From: Maribacter ulvicola
GTDB taxonomy: Bacteria > Bacteroidota > Bacteroidia > Flavobacteriales > Flavobacteriaceae
Assembly: GCF_900155985.1 (NCBI RefSeq)
Contig: NZ_FTMA01000010.1
Coordinates: 1-64,000 of the forward strand
Length of the DNA: 64,000 nucleotides
Reading direction: 5' to 3'
The notes beneath the pieces are model-generated. The model was not told the origin of the DNA and did no database searches. It worked only from the letters and a program-made list of their open reading frames with translations. A program made the position numbers and the translations under genes. Numbering within the stretch: the stretch's first letter is position 1; each line of letters opens with the position of its first letter. This document shows positions 26,961-36,565 of the stretch, in pieces.

Positions 26961-29177
26961 TTACTCTTTCTTTTTTATAAACACCACACCATTAGAATCA
27001 TTTCCTATATCTCCTCTAACCTTGGTCTTAATTTTAAATTCGGCTCCGGTTTCATAGGCATCGATCTTTAATAGATAGGTGTTCTCTTTAGAAGAAATAC
27101 CTGTTTCCCCTAAATGAATATCAGAAGTAATCAACTTTCTGTTCTTGTAAACAGACACCTCTTCTATCTCTAATTTATGCGCCCCACCAGTGTAGATAAA
27201 AGTAATTTCATAAGTTCCGTTAGAATCAATTTTACCGGTAGCATTAAATTCCAATTCTCCAAATTTTACCCCTTTAATCAGTGATGGTTTCCATTCGCCC
27301 AATAAAGCTCCATACTTCTTATATTGCTCATACTTTTCGGGAAAATACAATGGTAAAGAGAATTGATGACGGTTTACAACGGTGATGGCTTTAAAATCAG
27401 AAAGTTTGTCTACTGTAACAGGACCGGAATATACTGGATCAAAAGTAGTAGGTTTTAGCCCGTTGACCGTATAGGCAATATGTGCTCCCTTGACCACATT
27501 TTCTAATGTTATCTGTATACTTCCGTCTATTTCCTGTGTACTTATGAGTTTGGGCTGTGGCACACGGTAGCCATACCCCGCTTCATCATATCTATTATAA
27601 TGCCTCTGCATTCTATTTTCAAAACCGGACCAATCTTTATTCTTTTTTTCCGTCCAAGCTACTTCAGCAATAGCTGCCATCCTAGGAAAAGTAAGGTAAT
27701 CAAAATACTTCTCTGATCTATTTTCATTAATAGGTAATATCTCTTGTAAAATAGTACCATGGATGAACTGATCTGACCAAAGTGTTGCCTGAACACCCAA
27801 AACCTGCGACCTATATTCTTCTTTTAACCCTTCTACCATTGGGTCCATACTATAAACCTTCTCTAGACTGATCGGAGGCAACCAAGTCGCCGCCTTCACC
27901 TCACCAGGAATTTTACTTTCCGCAACATCAAAATAGGCATGGGTTGAAAGTGCCATAACCATATCATGCCCGGCCTCTGCACCCAAAGCAGCCTTTTTTT
28001 TGTTTCTCCAAACCATTCCAACAGCCTTATCGTCTAGTCCCCTTTCAATTATCTCATCCCAGCCAACAATAGTTTTTTCATGATTCTTTAGTACTTTTTG
28101 AATTCTATTGGTAAAATAGACCTGCAGATCAGATTCTTTATCCAGACCTAAAGTCTCTTTTCTTTTCTGACAATGAGCACATGCCGCCCATCGATCATAC
28201 TTTGCCTCATCACCACCTATATGTATGTATTTACTAGGAAAAAGCGCAACAACCTCGTCAAAAACATCTTCAAGAAAATCAAAGGTAGACTCCTTACCTA
28301 CGCAGTACAGCTCTCCGCTAATAGAATGCTGGGTCTGTACTACTTGTGGCTCACCGGTACATGACAAATGCGGGTAAGCGGCAAGGGCAGGTAACGTATG
28401 TGCCGGAATCTCAATTTCAGGAATTACTTCTATATTTCTCAAAGCCGCATATGCCACAATATCTTTTATTTCTTCTTGGGTATAATAGCCTCCGGTTCTT
28501 TCACTTCCTTCACCTCTAAACCCTCCGATAGCGGTAAGTTTTGGGTACTTTTTTATTTCTAACCTCCAACCGGCATCGTCTATTAAATGAAGATGTAAAA
28601 CGTTCATCTTATAAATAGCCATCATATCTACCAATTGTTTTACGTAAGACACCTCATAAAAGTACCTGCTTACATCTAACATCATACCACGCCAAGAATA
28701 TGCAGGAGCGTCTTCCACATAGGCGCCTTCTATGGCCCACTCCATACCTTTTTGTCTTCTAGAATTGAATATTTCTATAGGCAGCATTTGTCTAAGTGTC
28801 TGTATACCATTAAAAACACCTGCTTCGTTATTACCTATAACTTGAATATTTTTAGCAGTTACCAAGAGCCTGTACCCCTCTTTTTTATCCATCTGAGGAT
28901 CTACAGAAAGTTGAATACTGTTTTTCGTTGTTCTATTCGATGAGGATAGCTCAAAATCCCAACCGGTAGCTGGAGATAGTGTTTCTCCCAAGTATGCTGC
29001 TAAAGCCTCCAAGCCATGGCCATATTGTATTTTTGTTGATGGATGTAGTAGAAACACCTCTCCATTAGGCTCAAAACGCTCTGGTTTTGGAATAATATCG
29101 GCCGCCATTGATCGACCGTAAGAAATGAGAATAACAAAAACTAATAAACTCGTCTTTCCTAAAATAGTTTTTAACAT
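26961..29177 (-). CDS. secreted GH20 beta-N-acetylhexosaminidase
   Basis: 738 residues with a signal peptide (about 1-25, ending SMAAD). A GH20b-type N-terminal domain (about 27-155) precedes the catalytic barrel (about 160-500). The acid/base pair lies in HIGGDEAKYDRW (His319, Asp323, Glu324); other family marks are RGMMLDVSRYF, LHLHLIDDAGWRLEIKKYP and PEIEIPAH. A C-terminal beta domain (about 545-620, LKPTTFDPVYSG) and a further beta module follow. It removes terminal GlcNAc or GalNAc by substrate-assisted catalysis in the periplasm or outside. Monocistronic: 1.6 kb from region B susC and its own terminator, so participation in that PUL is a guess. Confidence 0.93.
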   Translation of the reverse strand: MLKTILGKTSLLVFVILISYGRSMAADIIPKPERFEPNGEVFLLHPSTKIQYGHGLEALAAYLGETLSPATGWDFELSSSNRTTKNSIQLSVDPQMDKKEGYRLLVTAKNIQVIGNNEAGVFNGIQTLRQMLPIEIFNSRRQKGMEWAIEGAYVEDAPAYSWRGMMLDVSRYFYEVSYVKQLVDMMAIYKMNVLHLHLIDDAGWRLEIKKYPKLTAIGGFRGEGSERTGGYYTQEEIKDIVAYAALRNIEVIPEIEIPAHTLPALAAYPHLSCTGEPQVVQTQHSISGELYCVGKESTFDFLEDVFDEVVALFPSKYIHIGGDEAKYDRWAACAHCQKRKETLGLDKESDLQVYFTNRIQKVLKNHEKTIVGWDEIIERGLDDKAVGMVWRNKKKAALGAEAGHDMVMALSTHAYFDVAESKIPGEVKAATWLPPISLEKVYSMDPMVEGLKEEYRSQVLGVQATLWSDQFIHGTILQEILPINENRSEKYFDYLTFPRMAAIAEVAWTEKKNKDWSGFENRMQRHYNRYDEAGYGYRVPQPKLISTQEIDGSIQITLENVVKGAHIAYTVNGLKPTTFDPVYSGPVTVDKLSDFKAITVVNRHQFSLPLYFPEKYEQYKKYGALLGEWKPSLIKGVKFGELEFNATGKIDSNGTYEITFIYTGGAHKLEIEEVSVYKNRKLITSDIHLGETGISSKENTYLLKIDAYETGAEFKIKTKVRGDIGNDSNGVVFIKKKE

Positions 29178-30003
29178 AAAAAATAATAATTAAATTAGTT
29201 ATAGCCTCAAATATAATTAAACACTTAATTTTTACACACCTTTAAAATACATTCCTCAATAAAATTAATGTTTCATATAATTTTTAAAATCACCATCTCT
29301 CATCAATAATAAAACCAGGCTATTTCTACATAAAACTTAAAAAAGTTGATTATCAAACACTTACAATAAAAACTAAAAAATCATAGCTTATAACTCTCAA
29401 TACAGAAACATATAAAATGTATAGGCTTTTTCTTTTCTCAAATATAATTCTCAGACATATGCCTATTAAATACCTTTTTTAGCACTTGATTTTTATGAAT
29501 TGAAACGAATGTTTCAGAAAATAATCATTTATAATCACAGAAATTAACGCCTAAATATCATACTTCTTGTTCTTACATAATTTCAGCTATAAGATTAGAA
29601 GAACACTACAAATTATAAGTACTTATAGACATATATTTTTAACTGCCTTTAGTACACCCTATTCCTGTTTAAGTAGATTTCTTAAAATAGCATTTGAATA
29701 GTTGTTTTTTAATTCTTGTCCTAAATTTCAATAATCATCTAACTATCTCCTTAAGCAAAGTTTTAGAACTTGTTTTCCGTTTTTAATTTCTAAAAATAAC
29801 CAATCATAAATTATTATATACCAATCACATATAGTGATTTTAATATTATTATTCTTACATTCACATCATATTTTCCTACTTTCACAACATTTTAATGCAA
29901 TAAAAACATTAATACCATAGTATTGCTTGTAAATCAAAAACTTATATACACCATAAGTTTAACTCATATTACTATTAACCTCCTATAACCTTAAAACTTA
30001 CTA
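29178..30003. other. divergent intergenic region
   Basis: 826 nt, extremely A/T-rich, between the divergently transcribed GH20 gene and the giant repeat protein gene; it must hold both promoters. I found no palindrome, RNA gene or credible short gene in it. Confidence 0.4.
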
Positions 30004-33000
30004 ATGAAAAAAATTATATTCATACATGTATTTTTGTTTCTTTTTATACCGCTAGCTTTTTCCCAGACCATACTAAATGTCGAAGATTTTGAAGGAACTG
30101 ATTTTGTTGGCTACGCCATAGGTAATGCAGATACAGGAACGGACTATTCTTCTCAAAATTTTATTGTTTCTGGTCCAGATCGAATTAGCAGAGGAACTGT
30201 TGGTAGCTTCACTTTTGATGGTAGTATTACTGGTAATGCTACTAATTTTATAGGAGGAGAAGATATCAACTTTACTACTGACGGAGGATTTTATAATGGT
30301 CATTCATATATTGAATTAGATCCTATTGACATTACAAGTAAATCAAACCTATCAATAGATATAGACGTTGCGTTTCCTAATACATCTCCCACTAGGTATG
30401 AAATTAATGATTTTTTTATTGTTGATTACAAAATTGACGGAGGTAGTTATACAACTGTCCTTGCTTTTTATGGAGATGGTGATACCCCCACCCCTACCTT
30501 AGGGCTAAGAAGGGATGACAATTTAAATGGCATCTTGGACATTGGTGAAGTTAGTATTGTGAATACTGCTATGACAAGCTTTAATTTAAACCTAGATGCC
30601 ATAACCGGTAGCGCAGTAAGTGGAAATTCAATTGAAATTAGAGTTCGTTTTAAAATGCCAGACTCTCAAGAAGAATTTGCTTTTGATAATATCATTTTAA
30701 AAGGTTCAATTGGAAATACAGCTCCTGTTATAGGAGGAATTTCAATAGGACAGTTAGTAGATGATAATAGTACAATTGCTCCATTTTCAGCTATTACAAC
30801 TACAGATGCCGATGGAGATAACTTATCTGCAACGATTACTTTAGATGATAATTTAAAAGGAACATTAACAGGAACCGGTCTTTCTGGCTCTGGTCCATAC
30901 ACCATTGCTAGTACAACCCCGGCTGATTTGCAAAGTAAATTAAGAGCTTTAACTTTTAACCCTACAGATAACAGAACAACTACTATTGAAACCACTACCT
31001 TTTCCGTAGTTATTAATGATGGTACCGATACCGATACAAACAACACAACTACCGTTATTTCAAATGCTGTTGCTCCAACCGTAACCAGTGTTGACGTACC
31101 TGCCAATGCCACCTATCTAGTTGGACAAGATTTAGATTTTACGATTAACTTTAGTGAAAACGTAACTGTTAATACTACAGTAGGCACACCTCAAATTGCC
31201 ATTACTATTGGTGCTACCGTACGGCAAGCAACATACGTTAGTGGTTCTGGCACAAACGCTCTGGTATATAGGTACACCATACAATTGGGCGATTTGGATA
31301 TTAATGGTATTACCGTTGGTATTCTGGTTGCAAACGGGGGAACCTTAAGAGATTCTGGAGGAGAAGACGCTATCCTTACATTACTTAATATTGGATTGAC
31401 AACAGCTGTTCTAGTTGACGCAAATATTCCTATCTTAACCAGTGTTAATGTTCCTGCAAACGCTACATACATTACCGGACAGAATTTAGATTTCACAGTA
31501 AATTTTAATGATAATATAATTGTAAATACTTCAGTAGGAACTCCACAATTAGCCATAATTATCGGTGCCACTACACGCCAGGCAACCTATATAAGCGGCA
31601 GCGGGACCAATGCCTTAGTTTTTAGGTACACTGTACAAACAGGCGATTTGGATACTAACGGCATTGCAGTTATTGCACTTTCTGCAAACGGAGGGACCTT
31701 AAAAAATGCAGGTAATAATGACGCCAATCTAACTTTAATCGGTGTTGGGTTAACAGGCGGTGTTCTGGTAGATGCCGTAGCACCTATCGTAACCAGTGTA
31801 ACAGTACCGGCCAACGCAACTTATATTACCGGTCAGAACCTAGACTTTACCGTAAACCTTAGTAAAAACACGATAGTAAATACCACTTTAGGAACTCCGC
31901 AATTAGCCATAACCGTAGGGGCCACTACACGCCAGGCATCCTATATAAGTGGCAGTGGAACATCTTCCCTGCTCTTCAGCTATACGGTGCAAGCAGGCGA
32001 TCTGGACACCGACGGTATCGCCGTTGGTACTCTTTCCGCAAATGGCGGTACCTTGTTGGACCTAGTCAATAATATCGTAGACCTGACCTTAAATAGTGTT
32101 GGGACAACGGTAGGCGTCCTGGTAGATGCCATAGCACCTATCGTAACCAGTGTGACCGTCCCGGCCAACGCAACTTATATTACCGGTCAGAACCTAGACT
32201 TTACCGTAAACCTTAGTGAAAACACGATAGTAAATACCACTTTAGGAACTCCGCAATTAGCCATAACCGTAGGGGCCACTACACGCCAGGCATCCTATAT
32301 AAGTGGCAGTGGAACAACTGCGTTGTTGTTTAGATATACGGTGCAAGCAGGCGATCTGGACACCGACGGTATCGCCGTTGGTACTCTTTCCGCAAATGGC
32401 GGTACCTTGTTGGACCTAGTCAATAATGTCGTGGACCTGACCTTGAACAGCGTTGGGACAACGGTAGGGGTCCTGGTAGATGCCATAGCACCTATCGTAA
32501 CCAGTGTAACAGTACCGGCCAACGCAACTTATATTACCGGTCAGAACCTAGACTTTACCGTAAACCTTAGTGAAAACACAATAGTAAATACCACTTTAGG
32601 AACTCCGCAATTAGCCATAACCGTAGGGGCCACTACACGCCAGGCATCCTATATAAGTGGCAGTGGAACAACTGCGTTGTTGTTTAGATATACCATACAG
32701 ACTGGAGAGTTAGATAGTGACGGAATAACGATAGCATCATTAAGCGCTAACGGCGGTACACTACAAGACAATGCTACAAACGACCTTAATACAGTATTGA
32801 ATAATGTAGGCAGTACCTCTTCTATTTTGGTAGATGCCCTTGCCCCAACAGGTTATTCCGTAGATTTAGATTATAATCCTATCAATGACACCAATGAAGA
32901 TGCTATAAGTTTTTCTTTCTCTGGAGCAGAAGTTGGGTCAACTTACAACTACACTATTAACAGTTCAGGAGGAGGAACCAACGTCACCGGATCAGGCACC

Positions 33001-34113
33001 ATTAACATGATGAATGATCAAATAACAGGAATCGATCTAAGCGCATTATCGGACGGAACCATTACACTCAGCTTCTCCTTAACAGATGCTTATAATAATA
33101 TTGGAAACACAGTCACAGATACCGCTATAAAAGGTACCGATTCTGATAATGACGGTATAGCAGATAGCTTGGATAATTGCCCATCAACTAGTAATACTGA
33201 TCAAATAGACACCGATAATGATGGTAAAGGCGACATGTGTGATACCGATGATGACAATGACGGTACTCTAGATTCCGAAGACGCATTCCCGCTAGACAAC
33301 ACCGAGAATACCGACACCGATGGTGATGGTACCGGAGATAATGCCGATACCGATGACGACAATGACGGCACTCTAGATTCCGAAGATGCATTCCCGCTAG
33401 ACAACACCGAGGATACCGACACCGATGGTGATGGTACCGGAGACAATGCCGATACCGATGACGACAATGACGGCACTCTAGATTCCGAAGATGCATTCCC
33501 GCTAGACAACACCGAGGATACCGACACCGATGGTGATGGTACCGGAGACAATGCCGATACCGATGATGACAATGACGGCACTCTAGATTCCGAAGACGCT
33601 TTCCCGCTAGACAACACCGAGGATACCGACACCGATGGTGATGGTACCGGAGACAATGCCGATACCGATGATGATAATGACGGCACTCTAGATTCCGAAG
33701 ACGCATTCCCGCTAGACAACACCGAGGATACCGACACCGATGGTGATGGTACCGGAGATAATGCCGATACCGATGACGACAATGACGGCACTCTAGATTC
33801 CGAAGACGCATTCCCGCTAGACAACGCCGAGGATACCGATACCGATGGTGATGGTACCGGAGACAATGCCGATACCGATGATGATAATGACGGCACTCTA
33901 GATTCCGAAGACGCTTTTCCTTTAGATCCTACTGAAGACAAGGATAGCGATAATGATGGTATAGGCGACAATTCTGATACTGATAGTGATAGTGATATTA
34001 AAGAAGGAAACCCCGAACCTGCACAGGCATTTACACCTAATGGCGACGGAATTAATGACACATGGTTAATTCCTGGTATAAACAAATACCCAAACAATTT
34101 GGTGAAAGTATAG
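30004..34113 (+). CDS. giant T9SS-type surface protein with Ig-like and TSP3 repeats, truncated in its sorting domain
   Basis: 1369 residues as read. Signal peptide MKKIIFIHVFLFLFIPLAFS; a jelly-roll-like domain to about residue 238; a cadherin/Ig-like domain (about 239-355); five tandem 118-residue Ig-like modules (about 357-946) beginning VTSVxVPANATYxxGQ; an extra beta module; then seven calcium-binding thrombospondin-type-3 repeats of 35 residues (DTDDDNDGTLDSEDAFPLD...); finally FTPNGDGINDTW, the start of a type-B (CHU_C/gliding-motility) T9SS sorting domain. The frame stops at TAG (34111-34113) after NNLVKV, where the family normally has an aromatic residue followed by NRxGxEVY. The rest of the domain follows in frame. 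Likely an adhesin; its export by T9SS is doubtful if the stop is real. Confidence 0.85.
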   Translation: MKKIIFIHVFLFLFIPLAFSQTILNVEDFEGTDFVGYAIGNADTGTDYSSQNFIVSGPDRISRGTVGSFTFDGSITGNATNFIGGEDINFTTDGGFYNGHSYIELDPIDITSKSNLSIDIDVAFPNTSPTRYEINDFFIVDYKIDGGSYTTVLAFYGDGDTPTPTLGLRRDDNLNGILDIGEVSIVNTAMTSFNLNLDAITGSAVSGNSIEIRVRFKMPDSQEEFAFDNIILKGSIGNTAPVIGGISIGQLVDDNSTIAPFSAITTTDADGDNLSATITLDDNLKGTLTGTGLSGSGPYTIASTTPADLQSKLRALTFNPTDNRTTTIETTTFSVVINDGTDTDTNNTTTVISNAVAPTVTSVDVPANATYLVGQDLDFTINFSENVTVNTTVGTPQIAITIGATVRQATYVSGSGTNALVYRYTIQLGDLDINGITVGILVANGGTLRDSGGEDAILTLLNIGLTTAVLVDANIPILTSVNVPANATYITGQNLDFTVNFNDNIIVNTSVGTPQLAIIIGATTRQATYISGSGTNALVFRYTVQTGDLDTNGIAVIALSANGGTLKNAGNNDANLTLIGVGLTGGVLVDAVAPIVTSVTVPANATYITGQNLDFTVNLSKNTIVNTTLGTPQLAITVGATTRQASYISGSGTSSLLFSYTVQAGDLDTDGIAVGTLSANGGTLLDLVNNIVDLTLNSVGTTVGVLVDAIAPIVTSVTVPANATYITGQNLDFTVNLSENTIVNTTLGTPQLAITVGATTRQASYISGSGTTALLFRYTVQAGDLDTDGIAVGTLSANGGTLLDLVNNVVDLTLNSVGTTVGVLVDAIAPIVTSVTVPANATYITGQNLDFTVNLSENTIVNTTLGTPQLAITVGATTRQASYISGSGTTALLFRYTIQTGELDSDGITIASLSANGGTLQDNATNDLNTVLNNVGSTSSILVDALAPTGYSVDLDYNPINDTNEDAISFSFSGAEVGSTYNYTINSSGGGTNVTGSGTINMMNDQITGIDLSALSDGTITLSFSLTDAYNNIGNTVTDTAIKGTDSDNDGIADSLDNCPSTSNTDQIDTDNDGKGDMCDTDDDNDGTLDSEDAFPLDNTENTDTDGDGTGDNADTDDDNDGTLDSEDAFPLDNTEDTDTDGDGTGDNADTDDDNDGTLDSEDAFPLDNTEDTDTDGDGTGDNADTDDDNDGTLDSEDAFPLDNTEDTDTDGDGTGDNADTDDDNDGTLDSEDAFPLDNTEDTDTDGDGTGDNADTDDDNDGTLDSEDAFPLDNAEDTDTDGDGTGDNADTDDDNDGTLDSEDAFPLDPTEDKDSDNDGIGDNSDTDSDSDIKEGNPEPAQAFTPNGDGINDTWLIPGINKYPNNLVKV
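31072..32841 (+). repeat. five tandem 354-bp repeats (118-residue Ig-like modules)
   Basis: Units begin at 31072, 31426, 31780, 32134 and 32488, exactly 354 bp apart. Units 3 to 5 are nearly identical at DNA level over long stretches, including third codon positions, while units 1 and 2 have drifted. This points to recent duplication or gene conversion of the central modules. Confidence 0.9.
33241..33975 (+). repeat. seven tandem 105-bp repeats (TSP3-type calcium-binding)
   Basis: Units begin at 33241, 33346, 33451, 33556, 33661, 33766 and 33871. The first six differ at only a few bases; the seventh diverges in its second half. Each encodes 35 residues dense in Asp and rich in D-x-D-x-D-G calcium sites. 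Copy number is likely to vary between strains by slippage or recombination. Confidence 0.92.
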
Positions 34114-34278
34114 AACAGGTACGGTCATGAAGTATATGCCAAACGTAATTACCAAAACGATTGGGGCGGTAGAAGAAAGACCGGGGCTTCACTTTTACCG
34201 GCTGGCTCTTACTTATACATCATAGACTTAGGAAATGGCAGTACACCATTCCAAGGTTGGATATTCATCAATTATTAA
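34114..34278 (+). pseudogene. orphaned end of the type-B T9SS sorting domain after an in-frame amber codon
   Basis: Reading on in the same frame after TAG gives NRYGHEVYAKRNYQNDWGGR, then LLPAGSYLYIIDLGNG and a terminal FQGWIFINY before TAA at 34276-34278. This is the complete, well-conserved second half of a CHU_C/type-B domain. One base change in the TAG (to TAT or TAC) would restore a 1424-residue protein with the usual VYNRxG motif. A real nonsense mutation, sequencing error or suppression cannot be told apart from the sequence. Confidence 0.88.
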
Positions 34279-34297
34279 TATAAATTAAAACGAATAA

Positions 34298-35185
34298 ATG
34301 GACCTTTTTCACAAAATATTAGTCGTATTGATCTTTTTCTCTTGTACGTTGACCAACGCGCAACAAGATCCCATCAATACCTTATACAGATATAACATGA
34401 ATCTGATCAACCCTGCATATGCAGGTGCCGATGGAAGAACAACTATAGGTGTTAACGTACGTAGCCAATGGTCTAATGTTCAAGGAGCTCCAGAAACCCA
34501 AAATTTAATATTCGATACAACTCTGGGCAAAAACCTTGGTATGGGAATTTCTGCGATAAGCGATAAAACGTTTATTGAAAATCAAACCTCTATAGCACTT
34601 GATTTTTCATACCAAGTAAAACTCGGTGAGAACCATGATCTATTTTTTGGTCTTAAAACCGGATTTAACTCTTATAACGCCAATACTGAAGGTCTGGTGA
34701 CGTATGGCATTCAAGAAGATCCTAGTCTAATGAACTTAGACGATAGACTTACCCCAAATTTTGGAGCAGGGTTATACTTAAAACATGACAATTACTTTCT
34801 GTCATTTTCAATTCCCAAAATTCTAACTAGGGACAGGCTAGAAGAAGAGAATGGTGTAGCTACATTGGGTGCCGATAAAAATCACTTCTACCTCGCTGGT
34901 GGCATGGAGCTGCCTTTAGGACAAAATATAACCCTTAAGCCCAGTTCCTTGCTGCGCTATGTGGAGGGAGCCCCCATATCTTTGGATATCACAACATTCC
35001 TAGACTTTAATAACTATTTTGACCTTGGAGCTGCGTATAGAGTTAATGAAAGTGTTAGTGGTATGGCTATTTTTAAAGTTTCCAGTGGTATGATGATCGG
35101 TTATGCATATGAAAGCCCTTTCGAAAATTCAATAAGAAACATTGACAATGGCACACATGAAATCATGCTCAATTTAAAATTATAA
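34298..35185 (+). CDS. PorP/SprF-family type IX secretion-associated outer-membrane protein
   Basis: 295 residues, signal peptide ending TNAQQ, then the family start DPINTLYRYNMNLINPAYAG, RSQWSNVQGAPETQ, GMGISAISDKTF and a C-terminal beta strand ending MLNLKL. PorP/SprF proteins form a small outer-membrane beta barrel and are the specific partners of T9SS substrates with type-B C-terminal domains (SprF/SprB being the known case). The gene follows the giant repeat protein at 20 nt beyond its original stop, forming the usual substrate-SprF pair, and looks intact. Confidence 0.93.
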   Translation: MDLFHKILVVLIFFSCTLTNAQQDPINTLYRYNMNLINPAYAGADGRTTIGVNVRSQWSNVQGAPETQNLIFDTTLGKNLGMGISAISDKTFIENQTSIALDFSYQVKLGENHDLFFGLKTGFNSYNANTEGLVTYGIQEDPSLMNLDDRLTPNFGAGLYLKHDNYFLSFSIPKILTRDRLEEENGVATLGADKNHFYLAGGMELPLGQNITLKPSSLLRYVEGAPISLDITTFLDFNNYFDLGAAYRVNESVSGMAIFKVSSGMMIGYAYESPFENSIRNIDNGTHEIMLNLKL

Positions 35186-35533
35186 TTACTAAACTCTTAG
35201 TCGTTAAAGCTGTCTAAAAAGGCAGCTTTTTTTTTACAACTTAACGGTACCTACATATGGGAGAAAGTTAGGGTGAAAAATATAAAGTACATTAAAATCC
35301 TAGCTGTTCTATTTATTTCTACTTCTATAATATCCTACCCTCTAAAGTGCAGATGTTAACTGTAAAAAGTGCTTATACTACGAAGGAAAAGAGCATGCTT
35401 GTTAACTATATTTATTTTTTCTGAAGAATACCCTTTACTCTATATCCTCTATTTAAATGCAAATTTTGTTACCATTTTGAGTATGAGAAACAATAATTAC
35501 AATCAAATATCTTTTCCAAATAAGACTTATTAT
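35186..35533. other. convergent intergenic region
   Basis: 348 nt between the plus-strand PorP/SprF gene and the minus-strand EEP gene. It contains the terminator at 35206-35235; nothing else recognisable is present. Confidence 0.4.
35206..35235 (+). terminator. terminator of the T9SS substrate/PorP operon
   Basis: Stem 35206-35214 with 35221-35229 (9 bp, AAAGCTGTC against GGCAGCTTT, one G-U), loop of 6 nt, followed by an unbroken T-run. It starts 21 nt after the stop codon. A textbook rho-independent terminator. Confidence 0.88.
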
Positions 35534-36334
35534 TTATTTTTTTAATAGTTCTAAAACACTTAAAATAGCCCTATGATCCGATGCTAATTTTTCATCAATG
35601 ACCTTAGTTTCCAAAACACGCCATCTATTAGCCGGTTTAAATAAAATATAATCAATTTTATCCCTTGGTTCTTGTGCAGGATAGGTTGGTACATTTTCTA
35701 AAAATGATTGTTTCCAATATTTATAAAAAACATGCATTGTCTCGCTACCTGGTAATGCATTTAAATCTCCTGCCAAAATGGTAGGCACCTCATCTATTGC
35801 AAACAAATCGTTAATTTGTTTGGCTTGATCAATTCTATCCGTTTCAATATTTGTATGGTCTAAATGCGTACCAATAAACTTAATAGTATCATTACTTTTA
35901 ATAATTACGTTCACTTCTAAAGCTGCACGTGGTTCATTACCTTCCCTAACAACCAAAGTATGATTCTTGGTACTTAAAAACGAATAATCAGAAAGCACAC
36001 CTTCCCCATATTCCCCACCATCAAAAGACATAGCTTTACCAAAAATAGCCTGCATTTTGGTTCGGAGACCTAATTCAGTTACTAAATCTTTTTTTAAAAC
36101 TCTATTAGTTTTAAAATCTACTTCTTGCAACGCTACCAAATCTGGTTTTTCATCGTTTATTATTCTTGCCAATTCGTCTAAATCAAATTGCTTATCCAGA
36201 CCAACCGTTTCTCCGTGATAAATATTATAGGATAACACACGCACAATTCTTGTAGAATCTATGTTAGTTTGCCCAAACGCCCATTGTAATGGAACCACCA
36301 ATAACCAAAGCCTTAAAAAACACCTTTTGTTCAT
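35534..36334 (-). CDS. secreted endonuclease/exonuclease/phosphatase-fold hydrolase
   Basis: 266 residues, signal peptide ending WAFGQ. EEP-superfamily catalytic motifs in order: LSYNIYHGE, LVALQEVD, GTHLDHT, LAGDLNALPGS, KIDYILFK and SDHRAI. These supply metal-binding Asp/Glu and the catalytic His pair for Mg-dependent phosphodiester or phosphomonoester hydrolysis. First (lowest-coordinate) member of a set of three EEP genes, separated from its neighbour by 231 nt, so probably transcribed alone. Substrate (nucleic acid, phospholipid, inositol phosphate or sugar phosphate) cannot be deduced. Confidence 0.88.
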   Translation of the reverse strand: MNKRCFLRLWLLVVPLQWAFGQTNIDSTRIVRVLSYNIYHGETVGLDKQFDLDELARIINDEKPDLVALQEVDFKTNRVLKKDLVTELGLRTKMQAIFGKAMSFDGGEYGEGVLSDYSFLSTKNHTLVVREGNEPRAALEVNVIIKSNDTIKFIGTHLDHTNIETDRIDQAKQINDLFAIDEVPTILAGDLNALPGSETMHVFYKYWKQSFLENVPTYPAQEPRDKIDYILFKPANRWRVLETKVIDEKLASDHRAILSVLELLKK

Positions 36335-36565
36335 ATAATAATATTTGTTTATAAAGTTATAATGTTAAGATCATCATCTCACCTCATCTTTTTGAGATCC
36401 ACTTAACCGAAACTGTTCAACTTCCGCAACCTTGTATGAAGCGGTATTTGAATCCTTAAAAAATTATGCTTTGTTTCCTTTTTAATTAGCCTTGCAACTA
36501 TCCTTAAATGCATTCACTTTTAGGCTTATTATTAGTTCTGTAGCATAAAATTACGTTCAAAATTA

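Noticed and set aside
30666-32522. Minus-strand frames across the Ig-like repeats
   Set aside because: Repeat shadows with identical short products at each unit; the plus-strand frame has signal peptide and recognised domains.
33241-33975. Regularly spaced repeats considered as a CRISPR array
   Set aside because: Units of 105 bp are contiguous, without unique spacers, lie inside a coding frame, and no cas genes are nearby.
33188-34097. Two long minus-strand frames (207 and 298 codons) across the TSP3 repeats
   Set aside because: They are shadows of the 105-bp repeat: low-complexity products of Ser/Val/Pro or Arg/His/Cys, with no signal, and the plus strand encodes a known repeat type.
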